This document shows, in pieces, positions 1 through 7,520 of a stretch of DNA of 9,355 bases. Position numbers and translations under genes: made by a program. The notes beneath the pieces were generated by a model. The model had not been told where the DNA came from and did no database searches. It saw only the letters and a program-made list of their open reading frames with translations. Source of the DNA: Alphaproteobacteria bacterium (GTDB taxonomy: Bacteria > Pseudomonadota > Alphaproteobacteria > JAAXGF01); assembly GCA_012267605.1 (NCBI GenBank), contig JAAXGF010000222.1, forward strand, positions 1 to 9,355, read 5' to 3'. The first letter of the stretch is position 1. The number at the start of each line of letters is the position of its first letter.

Positions 1-164
1 GGTTTCTTGCGGTGAAATTCGTAGCTGCCGTCCTCCAGGAATATGTGCAAATTTCCATTTTGTGCCCGCCATTTTCCTAGGAAAAACAGGTCCGATTGTC
101 CGTAGGATGGCGCGGCCAGCGCCAGCCCAAGCGCGGCCATGAGACCCAAGGCCACAAATTTCAT
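1..164 (-). CDS. Small exported protein, C-terminus beyond the left edge
   Basis: Only the first 54 residues are present. They start MKFVALGLMAALGLALA, a short basic n-region and a hydrophobic core of about 15 residues, followed by a plausible signal peptidase site after Ser-Tyr-Gly near residue 22. The protein is therefore probably periplasmic or secreted. The start of the mature part (FFLGKWRAQNG) reads like a small lipocalin-like or beta-rich protein, but too little is visible to name a family. The ATG overlaps the TGA of the upstream kinase gene as ATGA, and GGAAGAAG lies just before it inside that gene, so the two are very likely translated from one mRNA. The function is unknown. That it is a real gene is supported by the signal peptide and the 4-bp overlap. 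Confidence 0.6.
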   Translation of the reverse strand, partial: MKFVALGLMAALGLALAAPSYGQSDLFFLGKWRAQNGNLHIFLEDGSYEFHRKK

Positions 165-1735
165 GGTGCTTCTTCCGGTGCGGGGTGCGCGTCCATCGAT
201 TCGGCTGCCTGCGCCGCGAGCTGCTCGATCGGCAGAGTGGCGTCGAGCCGGTGCCACGTCATGTCTCCCGTCTCGGCGCTTAGTTGACTGCGAACCACGT
301 CCGCCGTGGCGTCGGAGGCGTCGCCGATCCGCGCGCTCACCCGGTGGACTAGGGTATCCGCTGGGGCCTCCAGCCAGAACCCGTGGAATGGTACATTCAG
401 CTCCCGGGCCAGCTCAGCGAGGGCGCGCCGACGGTCGGGCCGGGTGTAGACCGCATCGAGCACGACGGCGTGGCCGGCTGACAAAACATCTCGCGCTGTC
501 GTCCGCAACTTGGTGAAGACTCGTTCGCTCACCGCGCCAGTATACGCCTCTGGGGGCAACCGAGTCAGGTGATCCTTGCCCATCAAGCGCTTGCGGACCA
601 CGTCGCTGCGCAAATGGACCGCCCCCGGGGCGTTGCCGAGCGACGGCGCCAAGCGTCGGGCCAAGCTCGTTTTGCCGCTGCCGGAAAGCCCGCCAATTGC
701 GACCAGGCACGGTCGCTTGAGCACCAGATATTCCCGAGCCGCATCAAAATAGGCGCGCGCCGCGGCGTTGGCATGACGGCGGTCCGACGGTGGTTGGTGG
801 GCGGCGGCTTGCATACCGACGATGGCGCGCACCGCGGCGCGAAGCGATAGGAATAACGGCAGCGTTTGCAGGCCACGATAGTCCTCTTGCCGCTCGAGGT
901 AACGATTGAGGGCGAGGTTTGCCAAAGCGCCGAGCCGGCGGTGGTCGAGATCCATCAGCAGGAAGGCGAGGTCGTAATAGACGTCGATGCAGGTCATGGC
1001 GTCGTCGAATTCGATTGCATCGAACAGGGTCGGACGGCCGTCGAACAAACAGATGTTTCTAAGGTGCAGGTCGCCGTGGCAGCGGCGTACCTGCCCCTGG
1101 GCTCGGCGTTCTTCGAGTAACGCCGCAAGTCGCCGATGGACCTCGACGGATGCCCGCCCAAGCTGATCGCGCTTTCGAAAGACCTCGGGCCAGGCCACGA
1201 GCGCCGCCGCATTTTGCGCGATAATTCGTGCCACGTCGCCGTTCGCGGCCACAATCTCTGCTTTGGCGTGGCATTCGGCTACCTGATCGATCGCCGCAAC
1301 AACGAGATCTTCGGATAATCGCCCGTCCTCGGCCATGGCATCGAAGGTATCCCGCGCGCCGAATCGGCGCATAACGACTACCCATTCGACGGCTTCTCCC
1401 TCGCCGCCGACGGTTAGGAATCCGCGCGCCGAACGCCGTACCGCCTCGACACCGAGATAGAGATCGGGCGCGAACCGACGATTAGTCGCCACTTCCCGTT
1501 CGCAAAAGGTTCGGCGAAGAGCGAGGGTCGAATAGTCGAGATAGGGAAATCGGACGGCGCGCTTGACCTTGTACACGCGTTCGCCGGCGAGGAAGATAAT
1601 CGACGCGTGGGTATCGATCCGATCGACCTTGGCCCCGCCATGGCTGGTCGAGTCAGCGAGGAACGCCGCAACCTCTGCCTGAATCCGGTCGCTGCTGCCC
1701 GCCTCCGGGGGCTGGCTATCGTTCCGCATGTCCAT
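161..1735 (-). CDS. Two-domain kinase-like protein: aminoglycoside phosphotransferase fold fused to a P-loop ATPase
   Basis: This 524-aa cytosolic protein joins two nucleotide-binding modules. Residues about 40-335 form an aminoglycoside-phosphotransferase-like domain: YKVKRAVRFPYLDYSTL (55-71) carries the probable ATP-binding lysine, HGDLHLRN (220-227) is the catalytic loop, and FDAIEFDD (238-245) supplies the metal-binding aspartate. Residues about 340-500 form a P-loop kinase resembling adenylate or zeta-type kinases, with a Walker A GGLSGSGKTS (348-357, Lys355) and RSDVVRKRL (376-384). The order and motifs match the COG2187/COG0645 fusion common in proteobacteria, usually annotated as a bifunctional APH/ATP-binding protein. 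The substrate is unknown, and the fold alone is not evidence of antibiotic resistance. No Shine-Dalgarno sequence is obvious before ATG 1735; a second ATG follows two codons later (1729). The gene ends in a 4-bp overlap with a small exported protein gene and is divergent from dtd across 133 bp. Confidence 0.85.
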   Translation of the reverse strand: MDMRNDSQPPEAGSSDRIQAEVAAFLADSTSHGGAKVDRIDTHASIIFLAGERVYKVKRAVRFPYLDYSTLALRRTFCEREVATNRRFAPDLYLGVEAVRRSARGFLTVGGEGEAVEWVVVMRRFGARDTFDAMAEDGRLSEDLVVAAIDQVAECHAKAEIVAANGDVARIIAQNAAALVAWPEVFRKRDQLGRASVEVHRRLAALLEERRAQGQVRRCHGDLHLRNICLFDGRPTLFDAIEFDDAMTCIDVYYDLAFLLMDLDHRRLGALANLALNRYLERQEDYRGLQTLPLFLSLRAAVRAIVGMQAAAHQPPSDRRHANAAARAYFDAAREYLVLKRPCLVAIGGLSGSGKTSLARRLAPSLGNAPGAVHLRSDVVRKRLMGKDHLTRLPPEAYTGAVSERVFTKLRTTARDVLSAGHAVVLDAVYTRPDRRRALAELARELNVPFHGFWLEAPADTLVHRVSARIGDASDATADVVRSQLSAETGDMTWHRLDATLPIEQLAAQAAESMDAHPAPEEAP

Positions 1736-1741
1736 AGAGTT

Positions 1742-1747
1742 ATTTTA
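1742..1747 (-). promoter_or_regulatory. Possible -10 box for the kinase gene, implying a leaderless mRNA
   Basis: The minus strand reads TAAAAT (5 of 6 to the -10 consensus), then six bases, then the ATG of the kinase gene. Transcription would begin at or next to the A of that ATG, which would explain the missing Shine-Dalgarno sequence. No good -35 box lies at the matching distance, so the call is weak. Confidence 0.3.
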
Positions 1748-1868
1748 CAGCGGCACCAGCGTTCGCTGCATTGATCGGGCGCAATCTGTCGAAATTCGCG
1801 TTGATTACCAACGTGGATCACGAAAATCGTCGCCTGTTCGGCTATTTTGCACCTGCCAGGGGGTGATC

Positions 1869-2327
1869 ATGAGAGCAGTGCTGCAACGGGCTAGCCAGGC
1901 CAGCGTTACGGTGGATGGCGAAATCGTCGGTAAGATCGGCGCGGGGCTGCTGGTTTTTGTGGGTGTTGAAGCCGGCGACAACCCGGCCGACGCCGATTTC
2001 ATAGCCGGTAAGATCAGCCGATTGCGCATATTCGAGGACGAAGCCGGAAAAATGAACCTTTCGTTGGCGCAGACCGGGGGCGCTATCCTCGTGGTCAGCC
2101 AGTTCACCCTTTGCGCCGACGTCGCGAAAGGCAACCGTCCGAGCTTTTCCCGGGCCGCCAAACCGGAGATGGCCGAGGCGCTATATCTCAGATTCTGCGA
2201 GCAACTGCGAACTTTGGGATTGGACGTGCAGACCGGCAAGTTCGCCGCTTCGATGGCGGTTCATCTGGTCAACGACGGACCGGTAACGATTTGTCTCGAC
2301 TCCAACGCGGTCACTGGAATGGATTAG
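1869..2327 (+). CDS. dtd: D-aminoacyl-tRNA deacylase
   Basis: This 152-aa cytosolic enzyme, a homodimer in known members, cleaves D-amino acids (and glycine mischarged on tRNA-Ala) from tRNA, so protecting translation from the wrong chirality. The signature elements of the DTD family are all present. MRAVLQRASQASVTVDG opens the fold, SQFTL (77-81) holds the catalytic Ser-Gln and threonine, and NDGPVT (135-140) contains the Gly-cisPro pair (137-138) that excludes L-amino acids. Length and composition are normal for the family. The reading frame is open further upstream, but ATG 1869 is chosen because the family starts exactly at MRAV and an AGGGGG Shine-Dalgarno sequence (1858-1863) sits 5 bases before it. 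The gene converges on the cyclotransferase-like gene with a 5-bp gap and no visible terminator between them. Confidence 0.97.
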   Translation: MRAVLQRASQASVTVDGEIVGKIGAGLLVFVGVEAGDNPADADFIAGKISRLRIFEDEAGKMNLSLAQTGGAILVVSQFTLCADVAKGNRPSFSRAAKPEMAEALYLRFCEQLRTLGLDVQTGKFAASMAVHLVNDGPVTICLDSNAVTGMD

Positions 2328-2332
2328 CCCCG

Positions 2333-2716
2333 TTATGCTTCCCCGCGCGCCGCAAAATAGGCGCGCCAATCACCGTATTCTGAAATGTCCTTGTGATGAC
2401 CCTCGGCCAGTTCCCTAGGGTATAGGATGCCGTCGACGACCCGGCCATCGGACAGGTGAATCGGGCCTCGATAAAGATTGGGCGGCTCGCCCGCCTCGAC
2501 CCGCTGCAGCACATCATCGGGAACGAGGTAAAGCTCGCCCGCCACCGAAACACCGCCTTCGGAAACCTCGAACATCCCCGGATGCCGATCGTCGATGGAA
2601 TAGAGACGGTAGCAGGCCTTGGTCTTTGCCTGGCCGAGGAACTTGGCACCCAACAAGTTTTCGTGGAGCGCCAGGCCGCGCATCAATGTACCGTTGACGA
2701 ATAGCTCGATGGCCAT
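2333..2716 (-). CDS. Gamma-glutamylcyclotransferase / AIG2-like protein
   Basis: This 127-aa cytosolic protein has the small GGCT/AIG2 fold. LFVNGTLMRG (5-14) is the nucleotide-like glycine-rich start typical of these proteins (YGTL..G). LGQAKTKACYRLYSI and HPGM lead into GGVSVAGELY (54-63), and EAGEPPNLYRG (74-84) carries the probable catalytic glutamate. The ending DISEYGDWRAYF is also seen in the stand-alone relatives of the C-terminal domain of allophanate hydrolase. Enzymes of the fold cyclise gamma-glutamyl groups to 5-oxoproline, but the substrate here is not known. ATG 2716 is preferred to the upstream ATG at 2737, because GGGGAGGA lies 7-9 bases before 2716 and the upstream start would place that ribosome site inside the gene. 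It is divergent from the thioredoxin-like gene and convergent with dtd. Confidence 0.8.
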   Translation of the reverse strand: MAIELFVNGTLMRGLALHENLLGAKFLGQAKTKACYRLYSIDDRHPGMFEVSEGGVSVAGELYLVPDDVLQRVEAGEPPNLYRGPIHLSDGRVVDGILYPRELAEGHHKDISEYGDWRAYFAARGEA

Positions 2717-2800
2717 GAATTTCGATCCTCCCCACATCTATCCAGAACCAGAGGTGACGGCATTACGCCACGAAGCACATTCGCCACGCCGCCACTGGTC

Positions 2801-2824
2801 ATTGTTTCCAGTACTTGAAATAAT
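2801..2824. promoter_or_regulatory. 24-bp imperfect palindrome, candidate operator
   Basis: Ten of twelve base pairs are symmetric: the outer ATT/AAT, then TTTC/GAAA, and a perfect AGTACT centre, with two mismatched pairs. It lies in the 163-bp region between two divergent genes, 85 bases from the start of the cyclotransferase-like gene and about 55 bases from the start of the thioredoxin-like gene. The size and symmetry suit a dimeric regulator. The regulator is not known and no convincing -35/-10 pair was seen around it. Confidence 0.35.
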
Positions 2825-2832
2825 TTTCATAA

Positions 2833-2863
2833 CGCCCACAGTGATTGGGCGGCAATGTTTTTT
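2833..2863 (+). promoter_or_regulatory. Leader hairpin with T6 tract before the DUF255 gene
   Basis: CGCCCA (2833-2838) and TGGGCG (2846-2851) form a perfect 6-bp stem with a 7-nt loop. A run of six T follows at 2858-2863, just before the Shine-Dalgarno sequence AGGAGA (2868-2873). It could be a weak attenuator in the leader. The six bases between the stem and the T run make it a poor intrinsic terminator, so the role is uncertain. Confidence 0.3.
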
Positions 2864-2879
2864 GTGTAGGAGATAAACC

Positions 2880-5330
2880 ATGGTGGGGAGGCCTAGGACA
2901 CGGCGGCACGGCTGCGCCAAGGCAATGGTGGCCGGGTTCGTGGCCCTTGCAATTGCATGGACCGGATTGGCCACGCCGGCATTTGGTCGCACGCCGTCGA
3001 CGGAGGGAGGCGAGCCGGCCTACACCAACCGCCTCATTGACTCGAACTCGCCCTACCTCTTGCTTCACGCCCATAACCCGGTGGAATGGTATCCCTGGGG
3101 GCCCGAGGCCTTCGCGGCGGCAAAGCGGGAAAACAAGCCGATATTTCTCTCCGTCGGCTACAGCACGTGCTTCTGGTGCCATGTCGCCGAGCGTACAATC
3201 TACGCCAATGCAGACATCGCCGCGCTGATGAACCAATGGTTCATCAATGTAAAGGTCGATAGCGAGCAACGCCCCGACCTCGATCAAATCTACATGTTGG
3301 CGACCCATCTTCTGGTCGGGCGTGGCGGCTGGCCCAACAACGTGTTCATGACCCCGGATATGAAACCCTTCTACGCCGGCAGCTATTTTTCCCTGGCAGA
3401 CGATCCGGTACGCGGGCGACCGGGTTTCCCAGCGATTTTGCGCGCCATTCACAAGGCCTGGACGGAAGACCCGGACCGGGTAATTGGTGTGGCGAACCAA
3501 GTGTTTGCCGCCATGCAGTCGGCCAACGACCAAGCGACCGGGGTGGCCGAAACGCCGCTACGGCCGAGTGCATGGCGGCAGCAAGCCTTGGCGGAATTGT
3601 TGCCTCAGTTCGACCCCACCCACGGCGGAATTCGGTCGCCGGGCGGCACCAAATTTCCCCAATCACCGGTCCTCGACCTGCTGCTCGAGGCCTATCGCGA
3701 CACAGGCGATAAAAAAATTCTTACCGCCTTGACCGGCACCCTGGACGGCATGGCGCTGGGCGGCGTGCGAGATCACTTGGCCGGCGGATTTCACCGCTAC
3801 AGCACCGAAGCGACGTGGTCACTGCCCCACTTCGAGAAAATGTTGTTCGACAATGCTCAGCTTCTGCGCATCTACGCCGAGGCCTATCGGGATACCGGGC
3901 GCGATCTGTACCGCGACGTTGCACTGTCCGTGGCGGATTATTTGAGCGGGTCGATGATGGCCGAGGAGGGCGGGTTTTACACCGCCCTCGACTCTCAAAT
4001 CGATGGGGTTGAGGGAATCACCTACCTTTGGACCGAAAGCCAAGTCGCCGGGATCATTGGGTCGACCGGCGCGGCGCGGTTCTTCCGCACCTACGCGTTG
4101 ACACCGATGTCACAACCTGCGGCAGCCCATGGCGGAACCCCAGTTGACCACGAAGGAAGCGTACTCCGGGTGGGCCGAGATGACGGGTCGAACAACACCG
4201 AGAAACCGGCTTTGGCACGCGAACTCGCGGGATTGGCGCCTTTGCGGCAACGCCTGCTGGCCGCACGGGCAACCCGCGCCCAGCCGGCGCGGGACGACAA
4301 AATCATCGTCGCCCTCAACGGCATGGCGATCCGCGCCTTTGCGGAAAGCGGAAAAATCCTCGGAAAACCAGCATATGCGGGGTACGCGCGACGCGCCGCC
4401 GAACGCATTTGGCGACTTGCCTACGACCGTCAGAGCGGTAGCCTGAAACACGAAATCTTTCGCGGAACAGCGCAGACCGACGGATTCCTTGCGGACTACG
4501 CTCAGCTTGGCAGCGGGTTCCTCGCTTTGCACCGGGTGACTGGCGAGGCGATTTGGTTGAAACGCGCCCGTGCGCTGGGCACCGCGCTGCTGTCGCGCCT
4601 CGGCAAACCCGACGGGAGCCTCGCCACAGGTCCGAACGAGCGCGATCTACCTATTTCGCCGGTAGATACCGAGGACAATACCGTGCCATCCGGCACTTCG
4701 GCAGCGATCGCGCTTTTGTTCGACCTCGGCGCGGCAACCGATGACAGCGAATTCACCACCGCCGCAACTCGGTCAGTTGGCCGGGTCAGCGGACGCATTG
4801 CCGCGCGACCAGGCGGTTGGCCTTCGGCGATCATCGCCGCCGGACAATATCTGACCGACGAGCCCCTCGCGAAACCATCCGTCTTGGCCCAAAATCAGGG
4901 GTTCATTGCAAACGACGGCGGGGAAAATATTGAGGACGACGGAGGAGGGTTTCGGTCGCCGGATACGGCCGATTTCGTCGCTGCGTCGGTCGCCGTTCAA
5001 AGCACGCCTGAGGGCGACGTCGTTACCGTAACCTTGCGCGTTGACCCAGGCTATCACGTGCAAGCCAACCCACCGTCAATGGAATACTTGATTCCGACAA
5101 CTGTGGCCTTTGAAGGCGTTACGCCGTCCGATGTGCGCTACCCTGCCCCTGTGCAATTTCATGCCGAATTCGCCGATGAAACCCTCGACGTCTATGACGG
5201 CATCACTGACGTCGTTGCCGTCTTCCCACTGGGTACTTTGGGAGAAACTCTCCACGGTACAGTGACCGCCCAGGCGTGCGACGATCGCATTTGCCTGCCG
5301 CCAGCTGAAATCCCAATTACCGTGCCGTAG
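2880..5330 (+). CDS. Exported DUF255 thioredoxin-like protein with a C-terminal DsbD-alpha-like domain
   Basis: This is an 816-aa protein. An arginine-rich n-region and a hydrophobic core (15-32) ending in ATPAFG form a signal peptide, so it should act in the periplasm. Residues about 50-215 are the DUF255/YyaL-SPATA20 thioredoxin-like domain: NSPYLLLHAHNPVEWYPWG, then a redox pair C97-F-W-C100 followed by His101, then KVDSEQRPDLDQIY and GGWPNNVFMTPD. Residues about 230-660 form the alpha/alpha-barrel half, with HFEKMLFDNAQLL (317-329), DDKIIVALNGMAI and DGFLADYAQL. Residues about 700-816 resemble the N-terminal domain of DsbD, ending in AC800DDRIC805LPP, a second cysteine pair. DUF255 proteins are usually about 600-700 aa, so the tail is an addition. 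The likely role is periplasmic thiol-disulfide exchange, perhaps taking electrons from a DsbD-type membrane partner; this is inference. AGGAGA with a 6-base gap fixes the start at ATG 2880. Confidence 0.85.
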   Translation: MVGRPRTRRHGCAKAMVAGFVALAIAWTGLATPAFGRTPSTEGGEPAYTNRLIDSNSPYLLLHAHNPVEWYPWGPEAFAAAKRENKPIFLSVGYSTCFWCHVAERTIYANADIAALMNQWFINVKVDSEQRPDLDQIYMLATHLLVGRGGWPNNVFMTPDMKPFYAGSYFSLADDPVRGRPGFPAILRAIHKAWTEDPDRVIGVANQVFAAMQSANDQATGVAETPLRPSAWRQQALAELLPQFDPTHGGIRSPGGTKFPQSPVLDLLLEAYRDTGDKKILTALTGTLDGMALGGVRDHLAGGFHRYSTEATWSLPHFEKMLFDNAQLLRIYAEAYRDTGRDLYRDVALSVADYLSGSMMAEEGGFYTALDSQIDGVEGITYLWTESQVAGIIGSTGAARFFRTYALTPMSQPAAAHGGTPVDHEGSVLRVGRDDGSNNTEKPALARELAGLAPLRQRLLAARATRAQPARDDKIIVALNGMAIRAFAESGKILGKPAYAGYARRAAERIWRLAYDRQSGSLKHEIFRGTAQTDGFLADYAQLGSGFLALHRVTGEAIWLKRARALGTALLSRLGKPDGSLATGPNERDLPISPVDTEDNTVPSGTSAAIALLFDLGAATDDSEFTTAATRSVGRVSGRIAARPGGWPSAIIAAGQYLTDEPLAKPSVLAQNQGFIANDGGENIEDDGGGFRSPDTADFVAASVAVQSTPEGDVVTVTLRVDPGYHVQANPPSMEYLIPTTVAFEGVTPSDVRYPAPVQFHAEFADETLDVYDGITDVVAVFPLGTLGETLHGTVTAQACDDRICLPPAEIPITVP

Positions 5331-5459
5331 GGTAAACGAATTCAACGTCGGGAAGCCGTCGCGTTACCGATTTTCAGTTGTTTTGGATTCGTCGTTCGAT
5401 TTGAAATCTACGGTGTACGGCTCTTGAACCGGCGCCGAATGGATTCGTCATATTCTGCG

Positions 5460-5508
5460 CCACCCCCTTCCCATAATGCTCGTGGGGCGACAGATGGGAA
5501 GGGGGTGG
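5460..5508. terminator. Perfect 15-bp inverted repeat, probable two-way transcription barrier
   Basis: The arms 5460-5474 and 5494-5508 are exact reverse complements over 15 bp (CCACCCCCTTCCCAT and its complement), with a 19-nt loop. They lie between the 3' end of the DUF255 gene and the 3' end of the chemoreceptor remnant, which converge here. The stem is strong, but no T tract follows on either strand, so it is not a classical intrinsic terminator. It may stop RNA decay or polymerase from either side. Confidence 0.5.
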
Positions 5509-5511
5509 CCG

Positions 5512-5535
5512 GATCGATCGGAGGGGCGATCGATC
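5512..5535. repeat. Perfect 9-bp inverted repeat of GATC units
   Basis: GATCGATCG (5512-5520) and CGATCGATC (5527-5535) are exact reverse complements around a 6-nt loop. On the minus strand this is the first hairpin after the chemoreceptor stop codon, 23 bases downstream of it, so it may act with the 15-bp repeat next to it as that gene's terminator region. No T run is present. The rest of 5331-5557 shows no gene. Confidence 0.45.
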
Positions 5536-5557
5536 AATCCTGGTTGTTTGTCGAAGG

Positions 5558-7484
5558 TCAGGCGGCGCGGACCTGCGAGAGGAACCGGTCGATCTGGGCG
5601 TGTAGACTTTCGGACTGCTCGGCGAGCGCTCCTGCAGTCGCGAGCACTTGGGTTGCCGCGGCGCCGGTTTCGCCGGCCGCCTCGTTCACGCCAGACACAC
5701 CGGATGTGACCTCGTTGGTGCCGGATGCCGCAAGCTGCACGTTGCGGCTGATTTCCGACGTTGCCGCGTCCTGTTCCTCAATGGCTGCAGCGATGGTCGT
5801 GGCTGCTCCATTGATTTCGTCGATCAGGCTGCTAATCGACTCGATCGCCTTGACCGCGTCGTCGGTAGCGGACTGAATTTCCGAGACCTGGCCGGCGATT
5901 TCGTCCGTGGCTTTCGCGGTTTGACCCGCCAAACCCTTGACCTCTGAGGCCACCACAGCAAAACCCTTGCCTGCGTCTCCAGCACGCGCTGCCTCGATGG
6001 TGGCGTTCAATGCTAGAAGATTGGTCTGGCTGGCGATGTCGCTGATAAGATCGACGATATCCCCAACCTTTTGCGACTTTTCAGCCAGACCCTGGAACCG
6101 TTGCGGTCGTCTCATTTGCTTCGCTGACCGCATTGTTCGCCATTTGCAGGGATTGGGTGATTTTCTGGCTAATCTCCCCGATCGAGGCGGTGAGTTGTTG
6201 GGTCGCACCCGCCACAGTGTTGACATTGGTCGATGCCTCTTCGGTCGCCGCGGCCACCGATGTGGCTCGGCTACTGGATTCCTTTGCAATCTCCGAAAGC
6301 GACTGAGCCGTGGTTTGCATTTCCGTTGCGGATGAGGACATCACGGTCACAACTTCGCCGACACTGGCTTCAAAATTGTCTGCGAGATCGAACATCGCCT
6401 TGCGTTTTTCGTCTTCGGCAATTCGTTTTTGTTCTTGTTGTTGCGCGGCCATCTCGTCCATGCGCACGGCGTCTTCCTTGAACACTTGGACCGCCTCAGC
6501 CATGCCACCGATTTCGTCGGTGCGCCCGCGGGCTGGTACGCTGACGGTTTTGTCGCCTTCGGCAAGCGCCTTCATCGCAATGGTCATGGACAGGATCGGC
6601 CGCGCGATGGACCGTGCGGTCAGCACGGTGATGGCAACGCCGACGGCAAGACCGACGAACAAAAGCCCCCACAAAACGTTTTCCAGAATCACCGTCGCCT
6701 CGGCAACATTGCGCGCGTCGTCAGCAAGCAAGACTCTTTGGTTGTCGACCATGCCTCCGCCAGCGTGTTGGCCGTCCTCTTTCTTCGCACCGGCGAGGAC
6801 CGTCAACAATTTTCCGGCGCGTGGCGCGGCTTCAGTTACCAGAAGATAATTGGCCATGTTCCACTTCTCCGAGGCGCGGATTTCAAACATTTGGGACGGC
6901 AGGGGCGCAAAGGCCTTGCGTGCAGTTGAAAGCTCGGCGAATAACTTCTTCTGGTTCGTCGACATTAGCCCCGCGTTGTCCTCTAAGTCCTTGAAGCGCC
7001 GTTCGTTCTTCGACCACATTTCATCGAACTTCTCGCGGAACATGTCTTGGCCGGTCAACAGAAAGGCTCGGATATTGGCCAGACTCATACCCATGGTGCC
7101 GCGAACATCGGCCATCATGCCGAGAATCGCCTTGCGCTCCGGTGTCGCCGCGAGGTTTTGCTCCGCGTCGATCATACCAGTGATTGACTTTACAATCGTC
7201 GCGGCACGCGGTGCCGCCTGGGTAACCAGAATATCGGTTGCCGGCTGCTCGTCGGGTGTATGGGCGATGTCCTCCACCTTTTGCTGCGCTACGGCGAACT
7301 CATTGAGGACGGACTTAAACGTCGCCCACCGCTCAACATTGTCTGGGTTCGTCCAGTTAGCTGATAGGCGGTCCATTTCGGTCGTAATGTTGTGAATGTC
7401 GGCCCAGACTGCCGCGCGCTCGGCCTTGAACGCGGGATTACCAGTCAGCATCCAGCCGCGCAGCGACGCGAGGGACGCGTTAAT
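5558..7484 (-). pseudogene. Methyl-accepting chemotaxis protein, 5'-truncated and frameshifted
   Basis: A chemoreceptor signals ligand binding in the periplasm to CheA/CheW. Recognisable coding starts in frame at INASLASLRGW (from about 7484), with the first ATG at 7451. A helical sensor of about 240 residues follows, with two similar halves (SLASLRGWMLTG/SLANIRAFLLTG and VTQAAPRA/VTEAAPRA), resembling a helical bimodular domain. Next come a transmembrane helix (about 255-278 from ATG 7451), HAMP, and the methylation helices. At 6093-6099 one extra base (GTTCCAGGG for an expected GTTCAGGG) ends that frame at TGA 6081. The adjacent frame continues with QGLAEKSQKVGDIVDLI and the signalling tip SQTNLLALNATIEAARAG to TGA 5558. 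The first transmembrane helix and normal start are missing: an in-frame TAG sits at 7494-7496. Two independent lesions make a pseudogene likely, but the frameshift alone could be a sequencing error. Confidence 0.85.
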
Positions 7485-7520
7485 ATACCTCCGCTATATT
7501 TATCGACTTTGTTGAATCGC
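7485..7520. other. Junction between chemoreceptor remnant and repC replicon sequence
   Basis: Similarity to a chemoreceptor stops at about 7484-7490, in the middle of its sensor domain. Nothing to the right resembles the missing N-terminus. At 7505-7517 the plus strand reads GACTTTGTTGAAT, which from memory is one base different from the start of IS903-type (IS5 family) terminal repeats. No transposase is present and no target duplication can be shown. The break could be a deletion, an integration boundary or an assembly join. Confidence 0.45.

Noticed and set aside
161..1735. Antibiotic resistance gene
   Set aside because: The phosphotransferase-like domain belongs to the COG2187-type fusion with a P-loop kinase, which has no established link to aminoglycoside modification.
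2799..3533. 244-codon minus-strand open frame opposite the DUF255 gene start
   Set aside because: It overlaps the signal peptide and redox motif of a clearly real gene on the other strand; its residues form no recognisable domain.
5424..5876. 150-codon plus-strand open frame over the chemoreceptor 3' end
   Set aside because: It is antisense to a highly conserved signalling domain, is Ser/Ala-rich as expected from the reverse of that sequence, and has no ribosome site or family resemblance.
6310..6849. 179-codon plus-strand open frame over the HAMP and sensor region
   Set aside because: It is antisense to the recognisable chemoreceptor frame, with low-complexity composition and no supporting signals.
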